Assembly (NCBI RefSeq): GCF_001885615.1
Contig: NZ_LSRN01000001.1
Coordinates: 186,001-250,000 of the forward strand
DNA length: 64,000 nucleotides
From: Alkalibacterium sp. 20
Lineage (GTDB): Bacteria > Bacillota > Bacilli > Lactobacillales > Carnobacteriaceae_A
Direction of reading: 5' to 3'
The notes beneath the pieces are model-generated. The model searched no databases. It saw only the letters and a list, made by a program, of their open reading frames with translations, and was not told the DNA's origin. A program made the position numbers and the translations under genes. Positions 18,199 to 28,959 of this stretch are shown here, piece by piece (within the stretch, counting starts at the first letter, position 1; every line of letters begins with the position of its first letter).

Positions 18199-18690
18199 TT
18201 GAAATCAGTAGAACAATGGATCAAAGAGTTACAGCTTGAACCACATCCAGAAGGTGGCTACTTCAAACAAACCGATTTGTCTGATGATACATATGCAAAA
18301 GAGGGTAAACATTTACCTTTATACACAAACATTTATTTTCTATTAACAGCAGCTAATCCTTCTCACTTTCACAGACTCACTTCTGACGAATTATGGTTTT
18401 ATCATGCTGGTCATCCACTAACCATCCACTCGCTCACGCCAGAGGGTTCGTATCAGGAAACAACGTTAAGTTTAGAGACAAGCGAAGAGCATCAGTTACA
18501 CCACACCGTTCCAGCGGGTACCATTTTTGGTTCAACCGTAGAAGACGGTTATGCATTGGTTAGTTGTACAGTGGTTCCCGGTTTTGATTTTGCGGACTTT
18601 CAGTTGTTTACAAAAAATGAACTTTCAGAAATTTATCCCGAACATCAAACGATAATAAATAAACTGGCTTACGATATCCTCCCTGAATAG
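18199..18690 (+). CDS. cupin domain protein (DUF985 family)
   Basis: The 163-residue protein fits the DUF985 (cupin_5) family: it opens with LxPHPEGGYF and has SHFHRL, ELWFYHAG and a late VPGFDF segment, which form one cupin beta-barrel. Relatives bind a small ligand, perhaps a sugar, but no reaction is known to me. The start is a TTG at 18199, supported by AAGGAG 8 nt upstream; no ATG fits the family N-terminus. The hairpin terminator begins within its last codons. Confidence 0.8.
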   Translation: MKSVEQWIKELQLEPHPEGGYFKQTDLSDDTYAKEGKHLPLYTNIYFLLTAANPSHFHRLTSDELWFYHAGHPLTIHSLTPEGSYQETTLSLETSEEHQLHHTVPAGTIFGSTVEDGYALVSCTVVPGFDFADFQLFTKNELSEIYPEHQTIINKLAYDILPE

Positions 18691-18716
18691 GCGGAATCGT
18701 AAGTCAGTTTGTTTAA
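18661..18716 (+). terminator. terminator overlapping end of cupin gene
   Basis: AAACTGGCTTACGAT in the last codons pairs with ATCGTAAGTCAGTTT after the stop, with one G-U pair. A weak T-rich tail follows. Confidence 0.6.
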
Positions 18717-18765
18717 GTTCAGACATATGAACTTCATTTGCCGCAGAAAGATCGAATCAAACAGA

Positions 18766-19158
18766 TCAACTTCTCATTTGCGGAGAGTCTGGATCGAGTT
18801 CCATGAATTCCAGCCAATTGCCATCCGGATCTTTGATCCAGAACTGCTTATTGTTATCTTTTCCTGTAGATAGTTCTGAAGCAAAGCTAATGCCTTTATC
18901 TCTTAGCTTATCAGCTAAAGCTTCTATAGCCTCTACTTCAAAACAAATGTGATCGTTTTGTTTTTTCTCTTCTTCAGTTCCGCCATAAAAAAACTCCACA
19001 AATGACCCGTCCGCAATTTTGACGTACTCGATCCATGGATATCCATCCGAATCCTTCAAGTCAAAGGCATGTTCGAAACCGAGTACTTCACAGTAAAAAT
19101 GCAGTGTCTTTTCCATATCTGTTACTTGAAACCCTTTATGATGAATTCCTTTAATCAT
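18766..19158 (-). CDS. VOC-family (glyoxalase-like) protein
   Basis: The 130-residue protein has the paired beta-alpha-beta-beta-beta units of the vicinal oxygen chelate fold. It begins IHHKGFQVTDMEKTLHFYCEVLGFE and ends DPDGNWLEFMEL, with possible metal ligands at H6 or H7, an H in the NDHICFEVE strand and the late E. It could be lactoylglutathione lyase-like, a dioxygenase or a resistance protein; sequence alone cannot decide. AAGGTG precedes the ATG. It follows the double GNAT gene by 43 nt and may share its transcript. Confidence 0.85.
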   Translation of the reverse strand: MIKGIHHKGFQVTDMEKTLHFYCEVLGFEHAFDLKDSDGYPWIEYVKIADGSFVEFFYGGTEEEKKQNDHICFEVEAIEALADKLRDKGISFASELSTGKDNNKQFWIKDPDGNWLEFMELDPDSPQMRS

Positions 19159-19201
19159 TTTCCACTCACCTTTTCTATTTTATATACTTCCATCGACGAT
19201 C

Positions 19202-20383
19202 CTACTCCCACTGTCCGGGAAACTTTAATTTTTGTAAGGGAGGAAATTTTTGGTCGTATGCCTCCACTTTTTCTTCTGGAATATTTTCAAAAACAGGCGA
19301 AGCATAAAATTTTCCCTTTACATCTTTCAGGCTGTTTTCTGATAATTCTATCCCCATGAATGCTTCGAAATTTTTACCGCCTGCTGTTGTGATTCCAAAT
19401 TTATCGCACGTTTCAAATCCTAACCGTGGATAATAATCAGGTTCTCCAAAAATGATGATGCCTCTGTATCCTGCCTCGCGTGCCAGGGCCATGGTTTCGT
19501 TAAATAACAATTCACCGACCCCACATCCCTGCCATTTCGGTTCGACACACAGAGGACCGAACGTCAGCACGTCATGTGAGACGTCCCCATCAACGACCTG
19601 TGCTTTTGAATACATGATGCACCCAATGACTTCTCCCTCTTTTACTGCTAACCGACTTAGCTCCGGGAGGTAGTCTTTATCCTGTCTTAAAGCATGGACA
19701 AGATAATGTTCCTCGCACCCTGGTTGATACTTGTTCCAGAAAGCATGCTGAGCCATTAACTCGACTTCGTGGTGATCGGCCTTTGTTTCCATACGGATAG
19801 CTATCTCTTCACGTGCTACTTTCTGCTTTTTTTCTGGGAACCATCCAAATTCCAGTCTCACTTCTTTTCTTTGTAGATCATCGTTACCATAGCTGCAGGT
19901 ATCCAGACCAATAAAACAAAATCCTTCGTGCTGATAAAATTCGATTGCATTGACATTGGACGACTGCGTTTCCAGAATGATGGCTCGTCGCCGCTCGCTT
20001 CTAGCTTGTTCTTTGGCGATATCGATCAACGCCTGACCTATACCTTGCTTCTGGAAGTCATCTGCCACCCAGAGCTCTGTGATCCGCAGACGATTGGACC
20101 AGGATTCCGGATTTGTTTCAATTGCAGCCACTAACGCTCCTTCAACGATGACTCCCCACGCAAAAGCATTTTCCCAGTGATCTTCGTATAATCTATCCGA
20201 AAAATCGTCTTCATCTGCAGTTCGGGTCACTGTTTCCTCGAAATCTTTTTTCTCTATTTCGATACGATACCCTGTTTGTCGTTTCTCTACAGTTACATCG
20301 TAATACTGATCCGTACTGTATTGTATCGGGATGATCGTACCCTTCCAGTTCTCTTTCGGTAAATGCGTGATCATGTACTCCAT
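19202..20383 (-). CDS. tandem GNAT acetyltransferase
   Basis: The 393-residue protein carries two GNAT domains. The first (residues about 55-175) has VADDFQKQGIGQALI, the acetyl-CoA loop, and LETQSSNVNAIEFYQHEGF. It resembles streptothricin acetyltransferases. The second (about 195-345) has VEPKWQGCGVGELLF and YYPRLGFE, as in YhbS-type enzymes. Both acetyl-CoA binding loops look intact. The substrates are unknown. I chose the ATG at 20383, preceded by AAGG 7 nt away, over a TTG at 20413 that lacks a ribosome site. A VOC protein gene follows. Confidence 0.8.
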   Translation of the reverse strand: MEYMITHLPKENWKGTIIPIQYSTDQYYDVTVEKRQTGYRIEIEKKDFEETVTRTADEDDFSDRLYEDHWENAFAWGVIVEGALVAAIETNPESWSNRLRITELWVADDFQKQGIGQALIDIAKEQARSERRRAIILETQSSNVNAIEFYQHEGFCFIGLDTCSYGNDDLQRKEVRLEFGWFPEKKQKVAREEIAIRMETKADHHEVELMAQHAFWNKYQPGCEEHYLVHALRQDKDYLPELSRLAVKEGEVIGCIMYSKAQVVDGDVSHDVLTFGPLCVEPKWQGCGVGELLFNETMALAREAGYRGIIIFGEPDYYPRLGFETCDKFGITTAGGKNFEAFMGIELSENSLKDVKGKFYASPVFENIPEEKVEAYDQKFPPLQKLKFPGQWE

Positions 20384-20516
20384 GCTTTGACCTTCTTTCT
20401 TCAAAGTCTTCAAAATAAATTTTGGACCAGCAAAAGGTTAACTGACAACTTATTGTAAGTATGTTCGTGTGTCTTACCCCGCAAATAAAGTTCCTACTTC
20501 TCTTTTTAAACTTGAA

Positions 20517-22772
20517 TCATTTTTGAAGATATACACCACTATTATCCTTTAAAATTTTTTCCATCTTTTCTGCTTTAACTGCTTTTGAGAAAAGATAACC
20601 TTGACCGATATGACAATGACCTTCAATCAACTTGTTTAATTGATACTCGCGTTCTATTCCTTCGGCGACAACAGTCAAATTTAAATCAATGCCTAAAAGG
20701 ATAATGGTTTTAACCATGGCCAGCTGCATTTCATCATCGATATCATCAATAAACGATTTATCTAATTTTATCGTGTCGATAGGTAACTGCCGGATCATGT
20801 GTAGTGACGAATAGCCTTTTCCAAAATCATCAATGGCTATTTTAACGCCTTTTTTTCTTAAGCTTGTTAAGATTTTTATGCTATCATTTATATTTTGCAT
20901 AATGCTCTCAGTTACTTCTATTTCCAGAAACTGAGATTGCAGACCGGATTCACGTAAGGCTTTTTCAACGACAGATAAAAATTTCCCTTGTTGAAATTGT
21001 CGTACCGACACATTGACAGACACGCTTACTAACGGCAAACCTCTTTGCTGCCAGCTCACATTCTGTTTGCACGCCTCATTTAAAACCCATTCTCCGATTG
21101 AGACAATCTGACCTGTTTCCTCGGCGATTGGGATAAACTCAGCGGGAGAGATCCAACCCAGTTCCGGATGTTTCCACCGCAACAAGGCTTCCATACCCAC
21201 AATTTTTTTTGTTTTCAATTCCAGTTTAGGTTGATAGTAGACTTTGAACTGTTTTTCTTCAAGCGCCTTTCTCAGGTCACTTTCTATTCTCATTCTCCGC
21301 GCCATGATCTGATTAAGGTCATCATCATAAAATCTATACCCGTTCTTCCCGCCGTCTTTGGCGAGATACATGGCCGCATCCGCATACTTGAACAATTCTT
21401 CGTACGTACGAGCGTGTAGTGGGAACAAACTTATTCCGATACTTGCCGTAACTATAATTTCATGCCCATGTATCGAGAACGGTTTCTGGAATTTATCCAG
21501 CACTGTTTCTGTAACCTTTATACATTTTTCTTTTGTTGCGTCAGGCAATATAATGGCAAATTCATCTCCGCCTAGTCTGAACACTTGCGTGTCAGCTGCC
21601 AGGATTTGTTGTAAATATTTCGAAATTTTCATTAATATAAAATCTCCAGCTTGATGACCCAGAGTATCATTAATCACTTTAAAGCGATCCAGATCGATCA
21701 ACAATAAAGCAGCACTATTGTCTCTGCACTTTTGCATCTCATAATCCAGATGTTCCTCAAAGTTTATTCGGTTTTTCAACCCGGTTAATGGATCATGGTA
21801 AGCCAGGTGCTTAAATTCATCTATTAGTTTATCATTTTCTTTCACGATATATAGTTGTCGCGCAATAATCATAAATATAATAATAAATAAACCTATACTT
21901 AATACGTTTAAATCCCACTGATAACTTAGAGTAACCAATATAAGAAGGACGATCGTGCTGGCATAAGGCAGGATATTGCCAAATTTTTTAAATGTTTTTT
22001 CTATCTCCCAGACGGGTTCTTCTCTATCTTCTTTTACATAAAATCCGGCAGTGCCTATCAGCCAGACACTGATTATCCATAACAGATCAGCGAGGGTTCC
22101 TTGAGTATAACTTCCTGCAATATCAAGATAGACAGAATAAGAATCCGCTATGACATGTAAAGAAAAGCCAGTTACAACTAGCAACATGACAGACTTTTCT
22201 TTATTTTTAAGAATAAGATAATACATAATAACGAGAACAAACATCAAACTTATATCTATTATAGGATAAGCCACGGTAATCATTGTGTTCCATAAAGAAT
22301 AGTTTGAGAGTGTCAAAATAGGTTCGATCAAATAATGAACGACAATAGAAGTTACTGTTATCATGAATATGATGATATTAAAAAGATAAACTTTTTTGAA
22401 GGTGCTGGGATTAGCCCACCTTATCCAGTACACAAGTCCAGATAAAAAAAATACATACGCAAGCAACCAAAGGGAACTTGCAATATCAGAGTACAGCATA
22501 TTATTTCCTACAAGAAAAAAGAACCATACTATATTGGCTGTTAAGTAGACTATTCCTCCGACAGTTAACAGCAACCAAAATTCCTTTTGTTTATTCGTTG
22601 TTCGCCTATAGGCTCTATGTATGTATGTCACAAAAAAAAGCAAACCAGCTGTTTGAAGAACATTAACACCTAAGGCTCCAAGCCATAAATCTTCTCCAAA
22701 CAGTAATTTCCACCCGTAAAAAAGAATGATATTGAGGGTAATAAAAAATGTGATCAATCGTCCACGCTTCAA
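20517..22772 (-). CDS. membrane GGDEF-EAL cyclic-di-GMP turnover protein
   Basis: The 751-residue protein has about nine to ten membrane helices in residues 5-310, a GGDEF domain (about 330-490) and an EAL domain (about 505-745). The cyclase motif is intact as GGDEF, but the inhibitory RxxD site upstream is absent. The phosphodiesterase motif EALLRW and the later ES, DDFGKGYSS, KLDKSF and VAEGIE motifs are all present, so either activity is possible. Translation starts at a TTG with AAAGGA 9 nt upstream. It has no operon partners. No other c-di-GMP gene is in the window. Confidence 0.9.
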   Translation of the reverse strand: MKRGRLITFFITLNIILFYGWKLLFGEDLWLGALGVNVLQTAGLLFFVTYIHRAYRRTTNKQKEFWLLLTVGGIVYLTANIVWFFFLVGNNMLYSDIASSLWLLAYVFFLSGLVYWIRWANPSTFKKVYLFNIIIFMITVTSIVVHYLIEPILTLSNYSLWNTMITVAYPIIDISLMFVLVIMYYLILKNKEKSVMLLVVTGFSLHVIADSYSVYLDIAGSYTQGTLADLLWIISVWLIGTAGFYVKEDREEPVWEIEKTFKKFGNILPYASTIVLLILVTLSYQWDLNVLSIGLFIIIFMIIARQLYIVKENDKLIDEFKHLAYHDPLTGLKNRINFEEHLDYEMQKCRDNSAALLLIDLDRFKVINDTLGHQAGDFILMKISKYLQQILAADTQVFRLGGDEFAIILPDATKEKCIKVTETVLDKFQKPFSIHGHEIIVTASIGISLFPLHARTYEELFKYADAAMYLAKDGGKNGYRFYDDDLNQIMARRMRIESDLRKALEEKQFKVYYQPKLELKTKKIVGMEALLRWKHPELGWISPAEFIPIAEETGQIVSIGEWVLNEACKQNVSWQQRGLPLVSVSVNVSVRQFQQGKFLSVVEKALRESGLQSQFLEIEVTESIMQNINDSIKILTSLRKKGVKIAIDDFGKGYSSLHMIRQLPIDTIKLDKSFIDDIDDEMQLAMVKTIILLGIDLNLTVVAEGIEREYQLNKLIEGHCHIGQGYLFSKAVKAEKMEKILKDNSGVYLQK

Positions 22773-22920
22773 CTAAATAATTCCTTTCGTTTTCCAAATT
22801 ATGTCACAAGATAAAAGAGAGTCTTTATTTATAAGTTTCATTTTAAACCAAATTATTTTCTCAACTAGCACTTGGTTCAAATCCTTTACTGTCTTTCCAA
22901 AGAGTCTCAGTGGTACTTTT

Positions 22921-23779
22921 TCAACTCTGCTTCAGACTTAACAGAGTAACCGTCGCCAGGATGATCCCCATGCCTAAAAGCTGAATCAGTGTAAGCAGTT
23001 CACTCAGAACAATCACCCCAAAAAGGGAGGCAGTAACAGGTTCCACCATTGCAATGACGGAAGCCGAAGTCGGTGATATTCGTTTCAGACCGGCCACATA
23101 TAAGAAAAATGACAGACCTGCGCCAATAAAACCTAAAAGAATCATCCATAATAAGTCAGTTGAGTAAAAGATTGAAACGGCTTCATTCCGATCGATGAAA
23201 AATAACAGCAACAGAGTAAAGGTGAGGAAGGCAATCGTTAAAATCCCTTGCGGCTCTCCGTATCGAGATGCGTATTTAAATCCAAAAAGAAACAATGCAT
23301 ACGATAATCCTGCACCTAAGCCCGTAACAAGTCCGAGTATCGTGATGGTGTCAAAATCAATATTATAAATCTCTGTCAATAATACCACTCCAACTATAAC
23401 AAAACCAATAGCCAGCCATTTATAAAGTGACGCCTTTTTCAAGACGAAATACGAAAGATACAAGGAGAACGAAAATTGGCGCAGTGTACATCAGCGTTGC
23501 TGCTACCGCAACACTTGCCTCTGAAATACTGATAAAATATAACATGAAATTTCCGGCTACTCCCAGACCTGCAACAATAGACCATAACAGCATCTTCTTA
23601 TTCCACCGGGTCGGCTTAAACGTGAACCAGATCAGGATACAAAGCAACCCCACCGCTCCTCTATAAAAGGAGATGACTAAGGGATCCAAGCCTTTATCCA
23701 TCAAAAAACCGCCTAAACCTCCGGAAAGTCCCCATAAAATTGCAGCAATAATAACTAGCCCTGATCCGACAAAATTCAT
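22921..23779 (-). pseudogene. EamA/DMT-family transporter, frameshifted
   Basis: Two overlapping frames together give a full ten-helix drug/metabolite exporter of about 285 residues. The ATG at 23779 (GGAGGTAACTGT before it) opens the first EamA unit. At the A run near 23435-23439 one extra base ends that frame soon after FVFRLEK. Deleting it gives RLEKASLYKWLAIGFVIVG, which continues into the second EamA unit ending at 22921. It is inactive as written. The lesion is in a homopolymer, so a read error is possible. Confidence 0.85.
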
Positions 23780-23933
23780 ACAGTTACCTCCCTATAAATC
23801 CAAATAAACGGCTTTATCCAATAAAAGAGATTTCATATTAAAAATTTCAGCAGCTTTTCATCTGGATTTTTTGTATGCTCATTTAATAGCTTCACTTATT
23901 TACGATACAGTTCATCGTGACGATTAAAGCTGC

Positions 23934-23972
23934 AAAAAAAATAAGCATCAGTGAAGCACCAATGCTTATTTA
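23934..23972 (-). terminator. terminator of the alcohol dehydrogenase gene
   Basis: AATAAGCAT pairs with ATGCTTATT, with an inner GTG/CAC, and eight U follow on the minus strand. Confidence 0.78.
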
Positions 23973-24020
23973 CATAAAATCATTAATTAACAACTGATTT
24001 GCAATTATTAAGCTAGTTTT

Positions 24021-25064
24021 TTATTCAAAATCAATGATCAATTTTAGTGCTTTATTTTCAGAGGCATTCTCAAAGGTTTTATACGCCTCTAACATGTCAT
24101 TAAAGTGATAATGATGTGTTACCAGCTCATTCGGAGTGATTTTGCCTGACTCCACTGTTTTAAGCAACATAGGGGTTGTATTTGTGCTAACTAATCCTGC
24201 TGAAATACTGATGTTTTTAATCCATAAATCTTCTAGATGCAATTCAACACTTTTTCCATGTACACCGATATTGGCTATTCTTCCGCCAGGAGCTATTATT
24301 TTTTGACATATGTCAAAAGTTTGAGGATAACCTACAGCTTCCATCGCAACATCTACACCTAAATCACCCGTTATTGCGAATATCTCCTTGATGGCTTCCT
24401 CGCCATTTTTAGAATTAACAGTATGTGTAGCTCCAAATTTTTTCGACATTTCTAAACGATTATCATCTATATCAACCATTATTATTTTTGCTGGCGAATA
24501 AAATTGCGCCGTTAAAAGTGCTGCCATTCCGATTGGACCGGCTCCAATGATAGCCACCGTACAACCAGGTTCAACTTGTCCCGCTATGACGCCAATTTCC
24601 AATCCTGTCGGAAGAATATCACTAAGCATAACCAAACTGTCATCATCCATTCCCTTAGGCACATGATGAAGACTATTGTCTGCATGAGGTATTCTTACAT
24701 ACTCTGCTTGAGTCCCATCTATTAAGTGTCCTAAGATCCACCCACCGTCTTCACAATGTGCATAGAGTCCTTTCTTACAATAGTGACATTTGCCACATGA
24801 CGTAATACACGAGATCAGAACTTTATCTCCGACCTTGAAGTTTGAAATCCCACTACCAACTTCCTCAACAATTCCAATTCCTTCATGCCCGATAGTTAAT
24901 CCCTCTGGTACTTCTGGAGTATGACCCGCCATAATGTGTAAATCTGTACCACAAATAGTTGTCTTGACAAGTTTTACAACAGCATCTGTACTCTTTTGCA
25001 CCGTCGGTTTTTCCTTTTCAAGAACTTCTTTTTTATCTATACCCACAAAAGAAAGCGCCTTCAT
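24021..25064 (-). CDS. zinc-dependent alcohol dehydrogenase (MDR family)
   Basis: The 347-residue protein has the medium-chain dehydrogenase plan. The catalytic zinc ligands are in CGTD near residue 38 and GHE near 60. Four structural-zinc cysteines stand in CGKCHYCKKGLYAHC. The Rossmann loop IGAGPIG near 175 is followed by MVDIDD, whose aspartates suggest NAD rather than NADP. The substrate is an alcohol or polyol, not further defined. AAGGAGG precedes the ATG. It is divergent from the FAD oxidase at 25638 across a gap that holds a gene remnant. Confidence 0.9.
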   Translation of the reverse strand: MKALSFVGIDKKEVLEKEKPTVQKSTDAVVKLVKTTICGTDLHIMAGHTPEVPEGLTIGHEGIGIVEEVGSGISNFKVGDKVLISCITSCGKCHYCKKGLYAHCEDGGWILGHLIDGTQAEYVRIPHADNSLHHVPKGMDDDSLVMLSDILPTGLEIGVIAGQVEPGCTVAIIGAGPIGMAALLTAQFYSPAKIIMVDIDDNRLEMSKKFGATHTVNSKNGEEAIKEIFAITGDLGVDVAMEAVGYPQTFDICQKIIAPGGRIANIGVHGKSVELHLEDLWIKNISISAGLVSTNTTPMLLKTVESGKITPNELVTHHYHFNDMLEAYKTFENASENKALKLIIDFE

Positions 25065-25637
25065 TTTATCATTCCTCCTTGTTTAATATGTTACATTTAA
25101 TGTTATATTATCAACAATATATCAATGTATCAACGATTTCAACTTATAAGCATTTCTTCACAATCTAATCATTGGAAAAACGCTGGAAACCCTCGCCCAC
25201 TCTAAGAGAGAATCGGGACAAAACATTTAACGTTTATATCTTCTATCAACTTGTAGATAAAGAAAATCACTTATTTATATCAAGGTTCTCTAAGCTCACT
25301 GAACATATTTCCAATTCTATCAATGGAAAATATCGCATGCCTCTCTTAAATCAATAAAGTCCTCCAACGTCTCAGCCTGAAGGATTAAAATGATTTTTTT
25401 CCCGATCATAGAGGATAAATTTGACCTTGATTGACATGGAATCAAAATTGCAGGCATCAGTTATAAGTTGATATATAATTTAGAAAACAGAGATGTACCA
25501 AGGAATCATTTAATCTTTTGCTAAAGATACACTGACTTGAAAACGAAAATCTCATCAAATATCATTTATTATTTCAGTTCCAGTTCTTACATAGGTCTCA
25601 TGCACATACATTCTTATAAAATTAGGAGGTATTTATT
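25065..25637. other. divergent intergenic region with gene remnant
   Basis: About 570 bp separate the dehydrogenase and the FAD oxidase. The only coding-like content is the minus-strand gloB-like tail at 25320-25427. The rest is AT-rich and should contain the two divergent promoters, which I could not place with confidence. Confidence 0.5.
25320..25427 (-). pseudogene. remnant of a second glyoxalase II (gloB) C-terminus
   Basis: Read on the minus strand, the segment gives LSSMIGKKIILILQ followed by AETLEDFIDLREACDIFH and a stop. The intact gloB at 28960-29664 ends LPSTIGKEKSINLFLQ, AETLEDFIHLRKARDNFQ and a stop. The match is strong over about 35 codons with one small gap. No metal-binding part of the gene is present. 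It is a leftover of a diverged copy, 3.6 kb from the intact gene. Confidence 0.75.
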
Positions 25638-27008
25638 ATGAAGATGAAAAAAGAAGCGCTAAATTTAGACGAACTGAAGTCAAAAATAAGTGGTAGTGTC
25701 TTAACAGCTGATAGTGAAGATTATGATAGTGCTCGCACCCCATGGTTGCTTTCAGTAGATCAGTGGCCTGAGGTAATTGTCGTTGCTGAGAATACCCTGG
25801 ATATTGTAGAAGCCGTCCGCTTTGCTAAAGCGAATGGGCTGAAGATTGCTGAAAAAAATACTGGACACGGCGTTGCACGTCCGGCAAATGATAATATGCT
25901 TATTGTTGTTGGTTCAATGAGGAAAGTTTATATAGATCCTATTAATAAAACGGCACACATTGAAGTAGGAGCGAAGTGGATCGATGCTCTTGAAAAGGCA
26001 CAGATGGAAGGAATGGCACCATTAATGGGTTCATCCTCAGATGTCGGTGCTATCGGCTATACGATGGGTGGCGGAATGGGATGGTTGGCACGAAAATACG
26101 GACTTTCAGTAGATAATGTCATTTCATATGACATGGTAACAGCTGATGGTGAACTGATTCATGTGAATAAATATGAAAATGATGATTTATTTTGGGGATT
26201 AAGCTTTTGTGGCGCTGCTTTCGGTATCATTGCGGCAATGGAAATAAAATTATTCCCGGTAAAAACCGTTTATGCCGGGAGTCTGATGTATCCACGCGAG
26301 GTTGCCTCCGAAGTATTTGTCCGTTATAGAGAGTGGATCACGGATATTGAGGATGACTGGACCACAACGATTTCAATCGAAAATTACCCGCAATTGCCGA
26401 TAGTCCCTGATTTTCTGCAGGGTAAATCTGCCGTTGTAGTCCGTGGATGTTATGCTGGTCCCGTTGAAAAAGGAGAAGAAATGATCAAGTCATGGCTGGA
26501 CTGGATGGAACCCATGGCTAATCTATTCGGAGCAATCCCCTTCAAAGATGCGGATTCCATCAGTGATGATCCAAAAGATCCCATCCCAGCTACAGCACAG
26601 AGCATAATTATCAACGAGCTGTCAGATGACGCTATAGGCATTCTGCTGAATCGGGCGTTTGCACAAAATGAGCCAACACCTCTCTTCACTACAGAAATTC
26701 ATCACGGCGGAGGTGCTATGGCTCGAGCAGATAAAGATGCAGTTGCGTATAGTCAACATGATGCACCCTTCATTCTTAACATGGTTGGGCTGATCCCTAC
26801 ACCAGAAGCGAGCTTAGCATACACAGAAATTGCCAATGGGATCAAGAGTGAAATGAAGCCTTATTCAACAGGTAATGTTTACATGAACTTTCTAGCCGGT
26901 GACGAAAAATGGAACCAGACAAAGGATGCATTTACTCCAGAAGCATTCAAAAGATTGATTACCTTGAAGAATAAATACGACCCTAAAAATCTCTTCTGCT
27001 TCAGTTAG
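25638..27008 (+). CDS. FAD-binding oxidoreductase, berberine-bridge-enzyme type
   Basis: The 456-residue protein has a PCMH-type FAD domain (residues about 35-210) and a BBE-like C-terminal tail ending YDPKNLF. NTGHGV near residue 75 contains the histidine that usually binds FAD covalently. The cysteine that makes the second bond in bicovalent members is replaced by serine in GSSSDVG, so at most one covalent link is expected. It probably oxidises a sugar or alcohol with oxygen, giving peroxide. TTAGGAGG precedes the ATG. The gene is a single unit with its own terminator. Confidence 0.85.
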   Translation: MKMKKEALNLDELKSKISGSVLTADSEDYDSARTPWLLSVDQWPEVIVVAENTLDIVEAVRFAKANGLKIAEKNTGHGVARPANDNMLIVVGSMRKVYIDPINKTAHIEVGAKWIDALEKAQMEGMAPLMGSSSDVGAIGYTMGGGMGWLARKYGLSVDNVISYDMVTADGELIHVNKYENDDLFWGLSFCGAAFGIIAAMEIKLFPVKTVYAGSLMYPREVASEVFVRYREWITDIEDDWTTTISIENYPQLPIVPDFLQGKSAVVVRGCYAGPVEKGEEMIKSWLDWMEPMANLFGAIPFKDADSISDDPKDPIPATAQSIIINELSDDAIGILLNRAFAQNEPTPLFTTEIHHGGGAMARADKDAVAYSQHDAPFILNMVGLIPTPEASLAYTEIANGIKSEMKPYSTGNVYMNFLAGDEKWNQTKDAFTPEAFKRLITLKNKYDPKNLFCFS

Positions 27009-27066
27009 AACGTCCCTCTTGAATAGGATATATGCTTAAATTTCGCTGTTTTCTTATTCCCTAATG

Positions 27067-27104
27067 AGAAAGACCCAATCACTTGTATTTGATTGGGTCT
27101 TTCT
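27067..27104 (+). terminator. terminator of the FAD oxidase gene
   Basis: The perfect stem AGAAAGACCCAATCA / TGATTGGGTCTTTCT has an 8-nt loop and T-rich ends. Confidence 0.85.
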
Positions 27105-27292
27105 ACGTATTAATCCTAGAAAGAATAGTTTAGCGGCCTTAGCAATACATTCCATTGCGATACTTTTCTATAAGACGTCAATTATTCGTCATCCGAATGT
27201 GCGTATCATTTGAAATTTCAGTAAGTAATTTCTCTTGAGAATCATTTTCTGATATTATATTCCTAAGACGATGTAATGGAGGAGAACTAATC

Positions 27293-28489
<1,197 letters not shown>

Positions 28490-28525
28490 TCTATTTTGCT
28501 GTCGCAGCAAATATGCCGGTAGAAA

Positions 28526-28564
28526 TAAAAAAGGAAATGGCTATATAGCCATTTCCTTTTTTAT
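28526..28564. terminator. bidirectional terminator after fabV
   Basis: The near-perfect palindrome AAAAAAGGAAATGGC / GCCATTTCCTTTTTT lies between fabV and the converging MGMT-like gene. Confidence 0.85.
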
Positions 28565-28610
28565 TTTGCGGTTTTTCACTTTATACCTCCCGCATACCTT
28601 TAAAACGTAC

Positions 28611-28919
28611 TCAGAATTCCCATTGACAGCTTTTTATGTCAACATGGGTTTCATCCTTCATTGGCACATCTTCGTCTTCCAGCAGCTGTCGTTGTTCTTT
28701 CCAACCTGGTGCCAACCGCCCAGCATGATTCACCACTCTGTGACAAGGATAATCGCCGTAAAATTCTGACATGCTCAACACTCTGCCTACCAGTCGGGAG
28801 TTTCTTTCTCTGCCAATCGACCTGGCGATCTGACCGTATGTTGCCACTTTCCCCTTAGGAATCTCCTCGACCACCGATAATATTTCATATATCAACTCTT
28901 CGTCTAAAATCCGTTTCAT
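28611..28919 (-). CDS. MGMT-family DNA alkyltransferase-like protein
   Basis: The 102-residue protein is only the DNA-binding/active-site domain of O6-methylguanine-DNA methyltransferase. It has GKVATYGQIA, the arginine-finger helix SRLVGRVL, and the active-site line YPCHRVV. The cysteine is kept, unlike in ATL proteins with PWHR, so it may still accept alkyl groups. AAGGGG stands 7 nt before the ATG. It follows gloB by 40 nt and is probably the last gene of the ybaK-gloB-MGMT unit, a set that fits damage control. Confidence 0.85.
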   Translation of the reverse strand: MKRILDEELIYEILSVVEEIPKGKVATYGQIARSIGRERNSRLVGRVLSMSEFYGDYPCHRVVNHAGRLAPGWKEQRQLLEDEDVPMKDETHVDIKSCQWEF

Positions 28920-28959
28920 ATTTTTTCCCCTTCACAGCTTGGAAACAACTCTAATTCTT

